Source of the DNA: Varroa destructor | Lineage: Eukaryota; Arthropoda; Arachnida; Mesostigmata; Varroidae | Length of the DNA: 64,000 nt | Direction: 5' to 3' | Assembly: GCF_002443255.2 (NCBI RefSeq) | Contig: NW_019211456.1 | Coordinates: forward strand, 40,155,891-40,219,890 | Part shown: piece by piece, positions 1 to 9,710 of the stretch | Position numbering within the stretch: the first letter of the stretch is position 1 | How the letters are laid out: every line of letters begins with the position of its first letter | Notes under the pieces: model-generated | The model's database searches: none | Seen by the model: the letters and a program-made list of their open reading frames with translations, nothing else | Told to the model about the DNA's origin: nothing | Position numbers and translations under genes: made by a program

Positions 1-1258
1 TTTGAGAAATACGTAATGAATACAGCCTCTAGTGGACCTGCAAAGACATGTTTATGTCGAAGAGTTTTTGCTCCTTCCACTAATGTGAGCCAGCAAACAA
101 CAAATTATAAGGGAAAACGAAAATTAAATAATCACGCTTGGAATAGACTTGTTTCCTATTATGACCAAGGACCTTTTACTTTGGTATTACAAAGGTTCCG
201 ATTAGGCTAGCGAAATTCTGAAACAGCCTTTAGTTGTAGGACAACGATACATCTTTTGAACGCTGAATTTAGTATCCTAGAAAAATTCGAAAAGCAATCA
301 ACGTCTTAATTAAATTTACTAAACTATACAACAACTGCTTGACTTGGAGACCTAAACAGTAACATGGGTTTATACTACTAAAAAAGCCGGGACTGCTATC
401 ACGATCGTATCAACCAAATAAACTTTGAGCTATAAAGCCTTATGCATGTCCCTTATTACTTATCTAAACACGAAGAACATTCAGCAGACAAAGGATGATT
501 ACTAGACCACTACGATCGTCCAACTATGGTATGTTTTAGTTTTCTTTATAATAGTAAACGAAGTGTTTGATCCAAACATTATCTTTGAGTTAATTATTAG
601 TGAATATCTGGCCCAGGTAGAGAGGTAGCTTGATCGGCAAACACAACCCCGATTTTTTCGAAAATATATGTCGGTTATTTTTTTTTTATCAGTGTTAAGC
701 ACATATTATGGTCGACGGTCGCCTGTTTGATCTCTTATTGTCATGCAGCCATACAGACTAGATAAAATATTTAGTAATTTTCTCTGTTGTATCGAAGAAA
801 GTTACGTTATTACCTTTTACAATTTTATAGTTTGTTCCAGCATTTCGATAGCCCCATCGATCGCGCTAAGCGAAATAGCAGTTTTTCGCACCGATAGCTT
901 AGTCCATAATAAAAAGCCACATAATTTTGAACTTAAAATATCATGCGTGATAAGTTAAAATGTCCCGAATTGTTACTGTCATAGGCCAACTGGAAATAAC
1001 TATGAAGGAAAAAAATTCTACGCTTACTCTTCTGCACCCAGCAGCGTTTCTTATACAGTTACATCAAGTAAGCTTAAAGTAGCTGTCGAAGTCCCTTTTT
1101 TTTTGTAAATTTCAACTTCTAGGAATAACACGAATATTGACGCTCAGGATCCTACTAGGAAAATGCTTTATTTTCTAAGTTACCTCTTTATTTTATGGAA
1201 CACTCTTTTTCTAACATAGCCAAACAAATATTCTCAAATAATATATCCGTCTGTGAAG
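1..1258. other. AT-rich stretch, no supported gene
   Basis: Both strands contain only short frames (at most about 75 codons), with no splice-site pair, repeat or coding-like third-position bias that I could support. It is best read as intergenic or intronic DNA. Confidence 0.5.
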
Positions 1259-1420
1259 TTTCACGGCAGACTTAAAAGCACTATGAACTATGTAGTGGTC
1301 TGCCATTACATAGTCCAGCCGATCTTACCTACTGCGATTTTCGAACTCACGACCTAAGGTAGTTAGCCTGTTCTTTGGCATCAGTAGCCGTCAAGCGGTT
1401 CCTAATGATGGTCATGCTTT
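1259..1420 (-). mobile_element. tRNA-derived SINE-like element
   Basis: Read on the minus strand, the segment carries a B-box-like core (GTGAGTTCGAA, complement of about 1341-1350) preceded at tRNA-like spacing by an A-box-like GGCTACTGATGCC. The two would form the D and T arms of a degenerate tRNA. A hairpin follows at 1288-1313 with 11-bp arms (CTATGTAGTGG / CCATTACATAG, one G-T wobble) and a TCTG loop. The T-arm stem does not pair properly, so this is not a functional tRNA. A polymerase III-derived SINE relic is the simplest reading. I found no second copy by eye, so family membership is an inference. Confidence 0.35.
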
Positions 1421-2523
1421 CACGCCCCGCGTCTTCACACCGCTTTGTCGACCGGACAGTGTAAAATTTCTCCGGGGACAGTGTATGCACCGCTCTAGCT
1501 TGTGTAGTTACTGTTTCGGTTGAAAGGAGCAGAGAACTGCACGCGGGCGAGGCCACGACGCCAACGCAGGCCATGGGCCTTGTTTCTTTGCTCTGCCCTT
1601 CGCAGTCTGCAGCCTCGCTAATTACTCAGCATACATATACTTACTGAAGGTATGCACGGCGACGGGGGAGCTAGCACCCGCTACGGTTCGTACTGCAGCT
1701 CAAACTGAAGAACGAAAACCGAGTTGTGGGTGGCGTCTGAGATGGGAAAAAGAGTGATGCAACGCAACGAAGGGCAGCGAAACAACGCGGCCAGCACAAC
1801 TAGTAAGAGAGGAAGCAGCAGGAGCAGCAGAGAGTTTCTGGTCTCATCTCCGGGGGTACGCTCCTCTCACTTGTGGGGCGTCCGCCTCCGCTAAATTCAA
1901 CAGTAGCCGCCGGGATGTCGACCGGATGGATCCTTTTCGTCTGCGCGACGAGATGCTAAAAAAGAGTTTGTTCACTATTAATACGTGCTTTATTTGGCAG
2001 GAGGAGATCTCCACTAGCAGCCTGACGACTGGCGACTCCTCTCTGTGGTGTGCATCCACGCGAAATGTCAAAGCGAAGCTGTCCCTCATAACAGACTCAC
2101 GGGCGAGCCCGCGGAATCTGCGCTCCCATCAATCCCCTTTTGCCGTTACTCACTTCCAGCTACGAAACTGATCCCGCACCCACCATGCCAGGGTTAAAAA
2201 AAAGTGTTCGCATCGCCTACGGCAAAACACATTGACCTGCCTCGTCCGAAACTCACTTTGCCAAGCCCCATTCCTGCCAATTGCAGTTGGAAGATGGACT
2301 GAGTGTGATAAGCAGAGTTCGAGCAAAAAGTTCATATGGACTTCGGACGGATCACGTTTACCGATATTTATTCTGTCTGACACAGTCGTAAGCGTATTCT
2401 ATCTTCTCCTTTAGATGGTATTGGCATATTCAGAACTAACGGACGTTGGCGTTGCGGTTTGTGAAATACAACCGATTTATCTACGACGCTTGTATGTGCG
2501 TTGGATTCTCGTAGTCGTTCGAT
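1421..2523. other. GC-richer patch with short frames on both strands
   Basis: Frames of 75-81 codons overlap on both strands. A minus-strand frame over 2150-2383 runs into a good donor (AGCTGGAA then GTGAGT near 2155), but its start is not ATG and I see no family. The DNA just upstream of 2524 could hold the 5' UTR of the initiator exon there. I see no TATA box. Confidence 0.3.
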
Positions 2524-2551
2524 ATGAGCTCAGCTAAAGCTAAAAGAGGAG
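2524..2551 (+). CDS. Possible initiator exon (MSSAKAKRG), donor GAG|GTAAGG
   Basis: An ATG opens a 28-nt exon reading M-S-S-A-K-A-K-R-G plus one base. It is cut by a near-consensus donor (GAG|GTAAGG, GT at 2552-2553). A lysine-rich N terminus of this size, split by an early intron, resembles the start of myosin regulatory light chains of muscle or non-muscle type, which begin with a short basic tail before the first EF-hand. That similarity rests on about nine residues and is weak. I found no following EF-hand exon in the window, so the rest of the gene would lie past a very long intron or does not exist. The upstream 100 bases would be 5' UTR. Confidence 0.18.
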
Positions 2552-5262
2552 GTAAGGTTTACTAGGAATGCCTAAAAAATTGCAACAGTGAAGGTATGAA
2601 ACAGTGTCCTTGAAACTTTGATATGTTCTGAAAGACGTTTGGCAGGCAATGTGTGAAAAGCATTTTAGAAAACGCTAAAGTATCACCACAACTGTGGTAC
2701 GACATTAGCGGACGTCTGCTTTTACGAACTAAACTTTTCTAACTTACTTTTTTCCTATGTAGATTTTGGCTTTTTCACGACTTAATCGACCTTGTCATTA
2801 CACGAAGCCACCTCGTTCTATACTACTTTCCATTTTGCATATCATGCGTAGCGCCTTTTTGCTGTTGTTAAAATCACCCACTCACTGCCGCAGTGTCTGG
2901 CAAGCCCTATCCGATTTTTGGCCTGATTAGCAAATCGAATAGGAGCACTCACACAAATAGCCCTTTTATTTCCTTATTTCAGTCCTACCATACAGCCGCT
3001 GCTACACCGGTCGTAGTAGTTGCAGTTGTCTCGTCTAGCCTTTCCCAGAGACTACTGCGATTTTTCCACTATTTCGGCAGCCTTGTATCTGCTATATAAA
3101 ATCAAGCAGGTCAGTTTGCTATTAGATCGAGCAATTTTTTTGTGAATTTATCAAGTTAATCGGCTAGCTTCGGGGTTCAATCACAAGTTGCACATTTGAA
3201 TACAAAGTAGACAAAGGCAAAAATCAAGTTAAAGCGAAAGCGGCGGGGAGAGACAAAAGGCGGCGAAAACAGTCAAATGCGGCGACCAGAAGGAACTCAG
3301 TCGTGGTCAGCATCAAATCCCGGAGCTTTCACCCGTATAAGCTACCGTGCTACAGCCATGGAGTATGGTAGTGCATCGGCTGCTTGCGGTCTCCACCAAG
3401 CCAAGTTGTCCCCGTTTTTTCTCCCCTTCTATCCGCTAATGCGTCAGTCGTGAACTAGGCAGTGTCGCCACTACTACAACTCCCAGTAGCTTCCGCTGTT
3501 GCTCTTTAAATCGGGACTATTTTTCTAGCACTGTCCGCACTAGAAGTGTGGGTGCACGAGAGCCGGCGGAGTTTCTCTAGTCTACGAGTTTTGCCTATCC
3601 CATTCCTATCGTGAGCAGTCTCTAAGCCCAAAGAACCACATGTGCTGTGCCTCGGTGTGGATCACCTCTTTCGAGTCCTGAACGACTGCTATTTTCTCGT
3701 AGCATACAGTGATAGCAACGCAACACACCAGTTCAGTTGGCCAGTATTTCCAACTCCTCGATTCCGCTGAGTTCGGCAGTTTTAAGTCGACACGATTTAA
3801 CCGTCGGGGCCGTCAGCGGAGTGTTGTGTACTAGGTATTGCGTAGCAGGAGTACGCCAGAAGCCAGCACTGCTTCACTTATCGTCAAGATCGTAACAGGC
3901 GAATTGGGACAACATAGTCTATGCTATAAGTACAAATCTACAGTGTATAGGGTGCGTATATTTGCGCCATAGTAGTTCTCGACGAGTGAGCTTCGACGAG
4001 GCCTTGAAGACCTCATAGTCTACGCCGGTGTGAGGCTGTCTGTCAGCCAGCTGCCGCCCTCTCAGCCCGCTGTTGTTTCGCTCGTGTTCTTTCTCTTCAT
4101 TTTCTTTATCGTCTTGGATATAGGAGTACTATGTATTGTATCTAGCTGAATCCCTTCGTTCAGCTACAACCAGCGAAAGTATTATACAAGGGGGCCACGT
4201 CGTCCGCTGCCAGCTAGTCAGCCTGCCTGCGTGTTGTGCTTACCCTATCGAGCTAACAGCGTACACATACACAACCCATGCACTTCCCTCTCGAACTCTT
4301 TTTTTCAAGTCTCTTTTGCTCTCTTTCTCTTTATCTCGCAGCCCTGCATGTGTACTCTTTCCTCCCCATTCTACCGAACCCGATCAACGAACAGGAGTAC
4401 CTAGCCTACTGTCGTACTCTATTGTAGCTACTTATTAATCGATATACGCAAAGAAGACCTCTCCCCGGTTTCGAAACCATTTCTCCAGACAGGCCTTTGT
4501 TCCTCCTTCGCTCCAATAGTCACCCGGCCTCGTTACCTGTACGCACCAGTCCTTTAGAAATAGCCAGGGCGTACATCGTCGAGCGCTGTCTAGTTTAGCC
4601 AAATTTAGTCCAAGTTCTCCAATAACTGGTGACCTTGATGACCATCCATTGCAGGAATCGCATCATCGCGGTCGGCTTCGCGACAGCGGCAGTAGGTATC
4701 CACTGTAGCAATTTAGAAGCAGATATGTTTTTGCTGGCTTCCCCTTAATAGTTCAAGATCTTTGTCGCTTTGCATAAATCTAGTTTACAACAGGATGTAA
4801 ATCTGATCGCAATGGCTGTGTACAAAGGTCAAACCAGATCTGTTCCTTTCCGGCTTTGGACAAACAGTTTCGAAATAATTCACCTACGACAATGTTGGAG
4901 CTCTAATGCGCGACTGAATAAAAAACAAAAGTCATCCTAATGCTTAACAAGTCTATAGAAGGGGTTTGTGAAGTGCGGCTATCTACTGTGCGTGGCGTGC
5001 TGATAAGTCAACTGGGTAGTATTAGAACAAAGTTTTTGCAGAAGCAACTTTGATCGAAGAGCAGAAATAGTCAGTTCTCTAGTAGTATAATAGTAAAATA
5101 TAGGCGTAATGCAGCGTTTAGAAGTTAGAAGCAGTGGAAGAGTTTGTCGTTGATAAATTTGGCAAATTCTCGTACCACAGGATTCATACTTGAATCAAGT
5201 TACCACTAAACATGACTTAACATTTTCCTATGATAGATGTTTAGTTCACATCGGATTCGTAT
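2552..5262. other. No firm gene; pyrimidine-rich DNA with small ATG frames
   Basis: The stretch holds GC-richer and CT-rich patches around 3.2-4.7 kb. Two small frames are worth recording. One at 3358-3453 has an ideal start context (GCCATGG) and 31 codons beginning MEYGSASAACG. One at 4638-4748 has 36 codons beginning MTIHCRNRIIAVG, with GC-ending codons in its first third and AG sites around it. Neither has recognisable homology. 4714-5262 is AT-rich with nothing else seen. Confidence 0.3.
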
Positions 5263-5556
5263 TTATACTCGCCTTCGTTTAAATAACGCCTTCATCTTAA
5301 TTACTGCATAAATGAATTTAATATGTATCCAAATGGAGTCGTGTCTCTCGCTCGAGACTTCATAGATTAAAGTGAGTTCAGCCTTCCATCTATCAGTGAT
5401 GCAGAGTCCTTCGCGAATGCACGGATCCGCACAGTATTGTGTTGGGCCGTCAACACTACAGTCCGTCTTTCTTTCACCGAAGCCCGACATGGCGAAGGGA
5501 CCATAACACGCATTGTAAATTTGTATAGCGTCCACGATGCACAACACAACAATCAT
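5263..5556 (-). CDS. Candidate cysteine-rich secreted-type frame (97 codons)
   Basis: The minus-strand frame starts at an ATG (5554-5556) followed at once by a short hydrophobic stretch (MIVVLCIVDAIQIYNA) that could be a signal peptide or the end of one begun in an upstream exon. The next 45 residues hold five cysteines spaced C-x17-C-x9-C-x3-C-x5-C. The last three (C-x3-C-x5-C, with PCIREGLC) look like the start of an EGF-type module, but the remaining EGF cysteines are missing. Just upstream on the same strand lies an acceptor-like TTGCATCTAG, so this may be an internal exon rather than a complete gene. The last 40 residues have ordinary composition and could be read-through into an intron. 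No family is assigned. Confidence 0.28.
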   Translation of the reverse strand: MIVVLCIVDAIQIYNACYGPFAMSGFGERKTDCSVDGPTQYCADPCIREGLCITDRWKAELTLIYEVSSERHDSIWIHIKFIYAVIKMKALFKRRRV

Positions 5557-7211
5557 GCAGAACTGCGCCTTTTCTAGATGCAATAATAGTTGTTGCTTCT
5601 TCTACCGCTTCTAGTACCGCTGCGACTTCTCGCGTCCAAACGACCAGTCCAGTGCAATCATTGTAGTACCCATGCTGATGCCACCCACGTCCGCTGCATG
5701 ATGTGAGGAATGGCAAAAAAGCAAAAGCAGGTAAAGATTGTGTTGCAGCTTCTGAATATGCTATGGCCGCGATGATGGTAAAGCGGGCGCGAGAGTGGAC
5801 GACCTCTAAAGCCCTGCTTCGGCCCGGTACGTTCACGGTAGCTTGGACTCCCGCGGCCCTCCCTGCAGCCAGGGTCGCTGCCACCACTGTTGAAGGTGCG
5901 AACCCCGTCTCCCAGGGGTGTCATTGTAAGGATTTTATTACATCTTTCATGGCACATAAGCAACGAACGGTGGTAGCGGGGCAGACAGTGTACCCCTTTC
6001 TTCTTCCACTCCTTTACTAGAGCCGGTAAACGAACGCTGAGGAGCGAACCACGACGCGAAGACGGAACGAGAACGATGGTAGCGGCAATATAAAAAAGTT
6101 TACTTTGCCGCTCCTGCTGCTGTTTCGGTTCTTTAACAACTTTATTCACCTTTACTCAGCCGAAACCGACTAAACCGAAACCTAGAGGCTCTTAGAAGGC
6201 CAAACATCATTTCATATTTGCAAGACGAGTCAGTCTTGTCTTGTCCCTCACTCGTTTCGGCCGAACTTTCTCTTCCAATGTTCCTCCAAGCTTACACTAA
6301 TATCAACATGAAGGAGCCGATTTGAGAATTTTAAAAATACGTACATAGAGAATTTGTTAGGTCCATCACATTGCGTTATATATTAATGAGGCGATGTCCG
6401 TAGTAAGCCCTTCCTTCGAAGCAACGGCAACCATTTAACTGGCTCTCAGCACTGACGCTGTGCGTCTAATATGGCTCAAGGCGGGGGTCTTCTACTTTGC
6501 CTTTTGTTTTTCCTTGTAAAGTCGATACGATACTGCCAACTGCAGATAACCGCCTTCCGCCTCCATTCGAAGCGGCCTTCGCCCTTCTCGCCCGAAACGT
6601 GTATTGAAGCATACTCGTACGCACAACAGTGACCGCCAGAAAGTAATGGCAGAGATAGCGGCAAGTAATAGACCAGTTTCACAACTGCCGTCATCACATA
6701 TTGACTTCAGATCGTTAAGCCGTGCAATTCGCCTGGCCAATGCCGGGAGTATGCGTCCAGCGTCGGTCGCCTGCTTTTCATCACAAGTTTGCCTTTTTCA
6801 GCCCCGATCCTTCTCCTTTACATCTTTCTAAGCCTGATACGATAACAGCTGGCGTCGTCGTCGCCGCCGTTCGATGCCAGACACTCGCTGCATTGGCAAG
6901 TATCCATTGAAGTAAACGTCTCCTCCTTCCAACAACTAATGTCGAATACCCGGTCAACTGTGTCCAGCAGGAGAAGTAACGCGTTGAAATTTGCAAATTT
7001 GCTGCGACTGCCACTACCAGCGATGTGCAATCGTTGCCGGCGATGGCATTGACTTAGACTTTGCTGACTTTGCGGTCCCTTTCAACGACCGCTGGGAGAA
7101 CTGCCCGAAGTGATGTGAGGAGCTTAGACGCGCACGGAGCGTGCTGGCTAGTGAACTGCGACGTCGGCGAAGTTCCACTCAGACGCTTTTAAGCAGGCCT
7201 GTGGTCTGCAG
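5557..7211. other. GC-richer region, long overlapping frames on both strands
   Basis: Two minus-strand frames (5474-5887 and 5658-6149, 137 and 163 codons, neither starting with ATG) and a plus-strand frame (5703-6020) overlap one another, as expected of GC-rich non-coding DNA. A 7-codon start M-A-K-K-Q-K-Q at 5710-5730 is followed by an excellent donor (CAG|GTAAAG), the only splice signal here that I would check. 6150-7211 has short frames only. Confidence 0.3.
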
Positions 7212-7508
7212 CTAGTCTCCCTTCTGTCCACATTGGCCACACGGGCGGCCCTTTTCTATGAAAGGATTGGTGAAAGGCAGGCTGTCATCTCTCGAACTCG
7301 AGCCATGAGTGGCTAGCGTAAGGACTTCAAAGACCATCGAGGTGAACTTTGAGACCACTGAGGCCAGACTTCGTATCAATAATGTCTTCATTTTCAAGGA
7401 GTTGCCGCCAAAGGTCAACTCTAATAGATGACTGTATAGGATTTTTCGTTCAACTCTGAGATAGGCTGATATGAAAATTTCAGGACAGAGTCTCTGGTTG
7501 TGAGCCAA
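7212..7508 (-). CDS. Frame of coding-like composition, strand uncertain
   Basis: The minus strand is open for 98 codons. An acceptor-like CATCTATTAG ends at about 7430. After it come ELTFGGNSLKMKTLLIRS and a hydrophobic middle, then a C-terminal tail with two close CG motifs (RPCGQCGQ). The first ATG is 40 codons in. Third positions are about 60% G/C over this part. On the plus strand the frame 7309-7431 is also coding-like (reads VRTSKTIEVNFETTEARLRI onward, similar GC3). Only one strand can be the real one. No family recognised. I favour minus slightly for its length. Confidence 0.22.
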   Translation of the reverse strand: MAHNQRLCPEIFISAYLRVERKILYSHLLELTFGGNSLKMKTLLIRSLASVVSKFTSMVFEVLTLATHGSSSRDDSLPFTNPFIEKGRPCGQCGQKGD

Positions 7509-8220
7509 TTAAAAGGTATATGCAGAAGTTATAGAGGTCCGTCCGTTAAGCGTTGACGATACCTTAATTATTGTGTGAAACACAATCAGACGGAATTCTC
7601 AAAAGCGCTTGTTAAAATATGTTGTTCTCTAGTTAGGTATTTGTGCATAAAGAAATTGTCTGGCGACACCTCTGAGTAGGTTCGATAAGTACTTTACTGA
7701 TACAGTCTTATTGAACAATTGAAACTAATCTATAAAGTACACTTTTCGGTTCCTTCGTTTCCTGTTATGTTATCTTGGCGGAAGTGGAAGGTCGCAGGTC
7801 GGTCCTTAGACACAAAGGACAACAACGAACCACTTAACGGCTAAACAGAAGCTGCTAAGATCATGAAAAACGAATGTAAGGAAGAATCAGATAGCGCTAG
7901 TCAATTGGCTTCAATCCCAGGCCTCAATGGCTCTTGCAGAACCAGTATTGGCCAGCATCAATTCTAAATCTCTCGTTCGTTTTCGTGCGATTCGAAGACG
8001 ATGTGCAAGGCGCCATAGCATTACTACCTCTACGAGAAGGGCTTCTCTCCGGTTTTTTCAGCTCTATCAGGGTCTCTATTAGCTCATCTTCTCGAAACTT
8101 GTCTAAGAAACATCAGGGAAGTACCTTAGACAGTACCTTACTCCATGCCAGCAGTCCTTCGTTTATAGCATGCGTAACTCTCGCCTGCCACCTCACTCTC
8201 AGTATTTCTGCTTCCTGCAG
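7509..8220. other. AT-rich to neutral DNA with one weak frame
   Basis: 7509-7900 shows nothing beyond short frames. From 7939, after an acceptor-like CTCTTGCAG, a plus frame is open to 8290 (about 117 codons, serine-rich, no ATG). It overlaps the better exon candidate at 8221 in another frame, so at most one can be real. I give this one little weight. Confidence 0.25.
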
Positions 8221-8331
8221 GTTTGCTATACTAGGTTCACGAAACCTGCAGCGTGGAGGAACCACGACACCACTATCAGCATCACACTGACAACGAGTAA
8301 ATTTCCGCACGAGCTCATCAGCACGCTGAAG
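8221..8331 (+). CDS. Candidate internal exon (37 codons, phase 0-0)
   Basis: A good acceptor (TATTTCTGCTTCCTGCAG) is followed by 111 nt open in phase 0, ending in a fair donor (GAAG|GTAGCG). The product reads VCYTRFTKPAAW, then an alternating polar/hydrophobic segment (DTTISITLTTSKF), then a short helix. About two thirds of codons end in G or C, above the local level. The minus strand of the same DNA is also open (part of 8113-8592), which lowers confidence. Downstream the frame enters a TTC microsatellite, as an intron would allow. No family recognised. Confidence 0.25.
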
Positions 8332-8351
8332 GTAGCGTGGTTGAAGGGGAA

Positions 8352-8374
8352 TTCTTCTTCTTCTTCTTCTTCTT
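8352..8374. repeat. (TTC)n microsatellite
   Basis: Seven perfect TTC units plus a partial one, read as poly-serine or poly-glutamate depending on frame. It explains part of the long minus-strand open frame here. Confidence 0.95.
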
Positions 8375-8714
8375 TGGAGGGCGATTCGTCGACAGGGAGC
8401 AGCAGCAAACATTAGCAGTGAAGCAATAGCTTTAGTCACTTGCCCTCGTCCTATCGCATGCATATATACACGCGCAAACCCACAGACGCCTAGATATACA
8501 CAGACAGACACGCAGACAGTAACGCATTCAAAGACGCTAGCAGAAACGAGGCTGCAGAGACGCCTAGAGAACTCTTTGGCCGATGACGACAACTTATCCG
8601 CCGACGAACCTTCAACGAGAGGGCGATCCGAGGCCTGAGGCTATTGTGAGGCGTGAGACGTTCATTCTCCTGCCTGTTCTTCTCGCCCGCTGAAGCTGCT
8701 TATGCCGCGCCATC
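8375..8714. other. No supported gene; CA/GA-rich low-complexity DNA
   Basis: Purine-rich and ACAC-rich DNA. The long minus frame across it has low-complexity translation (arginine and valine/cysteine runs), so I treat it as a chance frame. Confidence 0.4.
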
Positions 8715-8812
8715 TCAGCCACGTTTGTGTGGCGGCTGATCCTTGCGGGCACGCAACACATACCCATTGTAATGGCAGTAAGCACTGGCCAGGCCTACAT
8801 CCGCCTCCTCAC
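8715..8812 (-). CDS. Candidate terminal exon (about 31 codons, minus strand)
   Basis: On the minus strand a strong acceptor (AATGCTTTTTTCCTAG, ending at 8813) is followed by two bases and then an open frame EEADVGLASAYCHYNGYVLR that stops at TGA 8715-8717. Codons mostly end in G or C (about 60%). A possible donor (AATGG|GTATGT) after 49 nt offers a shorter internal-exon reading. A terminal exon would need partner exons to the right on the same strand. The frame at 9420-9710 ends in its own stop and so is not an obvious partner. Function unknown. Confidence 0.25.
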
Positions 8813-9419
8813 CTAGGAAAAAAGCATTAAAACCTTTGCCATCCACATATCCTTTTTATTATAAAGCAACCTGAAGCGAGGATTACGTTTATCTTGTCAC
8901 TGTATAACTAAATGATTTTTTGCTTGTTGTGCACTCGCATAGATTATATCGCCGGAAGCGGCATAGCATTGGATACTCGAAGTTTTCGTTAAATTGTCGA
9001 GATGACAGAGACCTGCGCGTTGTAATGGTCGCATTCGTAGTTTAGCTCGCGTTATCATATAGCACAATCTGCGGCTATATAGCGGCTGCCATTTCGTCCG
9101 ATCTGTTTGTCAAACCCTCACCTCAGAACCAAATCTCGCTAAGGAAAATGTTCTTAGCACGAAAGCAATCCTTGGCGGTCGCGTTAACAATTCACCTTAG
9201 CCCGTCACCTTCTCGACCGCTTCCCTATTCTGAGGTTCCGAACTCGCTCTTGGTTTCGTTCCTCCGCTACCGATAGCACCACACTCAGAACCAGCAGCGT
9301 GAATAGCAGCGGGAACAAATTCAGCTAAGAACTAATAAACAAAGTTAACCGCAGAAAACGGTAACTCTTGCAGCCCATAGCGCAACGGGTTCAGGGCGAG
9401 TGTGTACTCCTGGAGTAAA
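8813..9419. other. No supported gene
   Basis: Neutral to AT-rich DNA. Only short frames (61 codons at most) overlap its right edge. Nothing else seen. Confidence 0.45.
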
Positions 9420-9710
9420 TCAGCGCCAGTGAAATCTGCACATGCCATCAGGAACAGCCTCCCGTTGTGATCTTTCTGTCTCCGGGTGGGTCTTTCTCTC
9501 TGAAGTGATTTCGACAATTTGCTGAGAAGGCGAATAGAGTAAGTCGAACAGCTTCAGGCCGAGATAGCGGCTGATGCTGCTGTTTGGGTCATCGCGTGTT
9601 TCGGACGTTCCCCAGCTGCTGAAGCTTTTCCTCTCCCGTGGGACCCCGAGGGGCGCCAAGGCGTGGTCAAAAAAGTTTGTGCAACTCTTGCCATCGTCCA
9701 CAAACCTCAT
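9420..9710 (-). CDS. Candidate single-exon gene or first exon, 96 codons, unknown function
   Basis: A real ATG (9708-9710) with A-rich context (TTAAAAATGAGG) opens a frame to TGA at 9420. Over the first 58 codons roughly three quarters end in G or C, well above the surrounding AT-rich DNA, with a run such as GAC-CAC-GCC-TTG-GCG-CCC-CTC. This is the sort of bias expected from coding sequence here. The product begins MRFVDDGKSCTNFFDHALAP, then is polar with a short helix (SRYLGLKLFDLLYS). The last third loses the bias and becomes charged, so the true exon might end earlier, though I see no strong donor. A TTTATAGA lies 40-odd bases upstream of the ATG. No family recognised. Confidence 0.4.
   Translation of the reverse strand: MRFVDDGKSCTNFFDHALAPLGVPRERKSFSSWGTSETRDDPNSSISRYLGLKLFDLLYSPSQQIVEITSERKTHPETERSQREAVPDGMCRFHWR

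Noticed and set aside
1347..1574. 75-codon minus frame over the SINE-like region
   Set aside because: It overlaps the tRNA-derived element, has no codon bias and no splice support.
5658..6149. 163-codon minus open frame
   Set aside because: No ATG near the start, two competing frames on the same and opposite strands, and a length that chance allows a couple of times in this window.
8113..8592. 159-codon minus open frame
   Set aside because: Carried by TTC and ACAC low-complexity DNA. The first two thirds are arginine, valine and cysteine runs.
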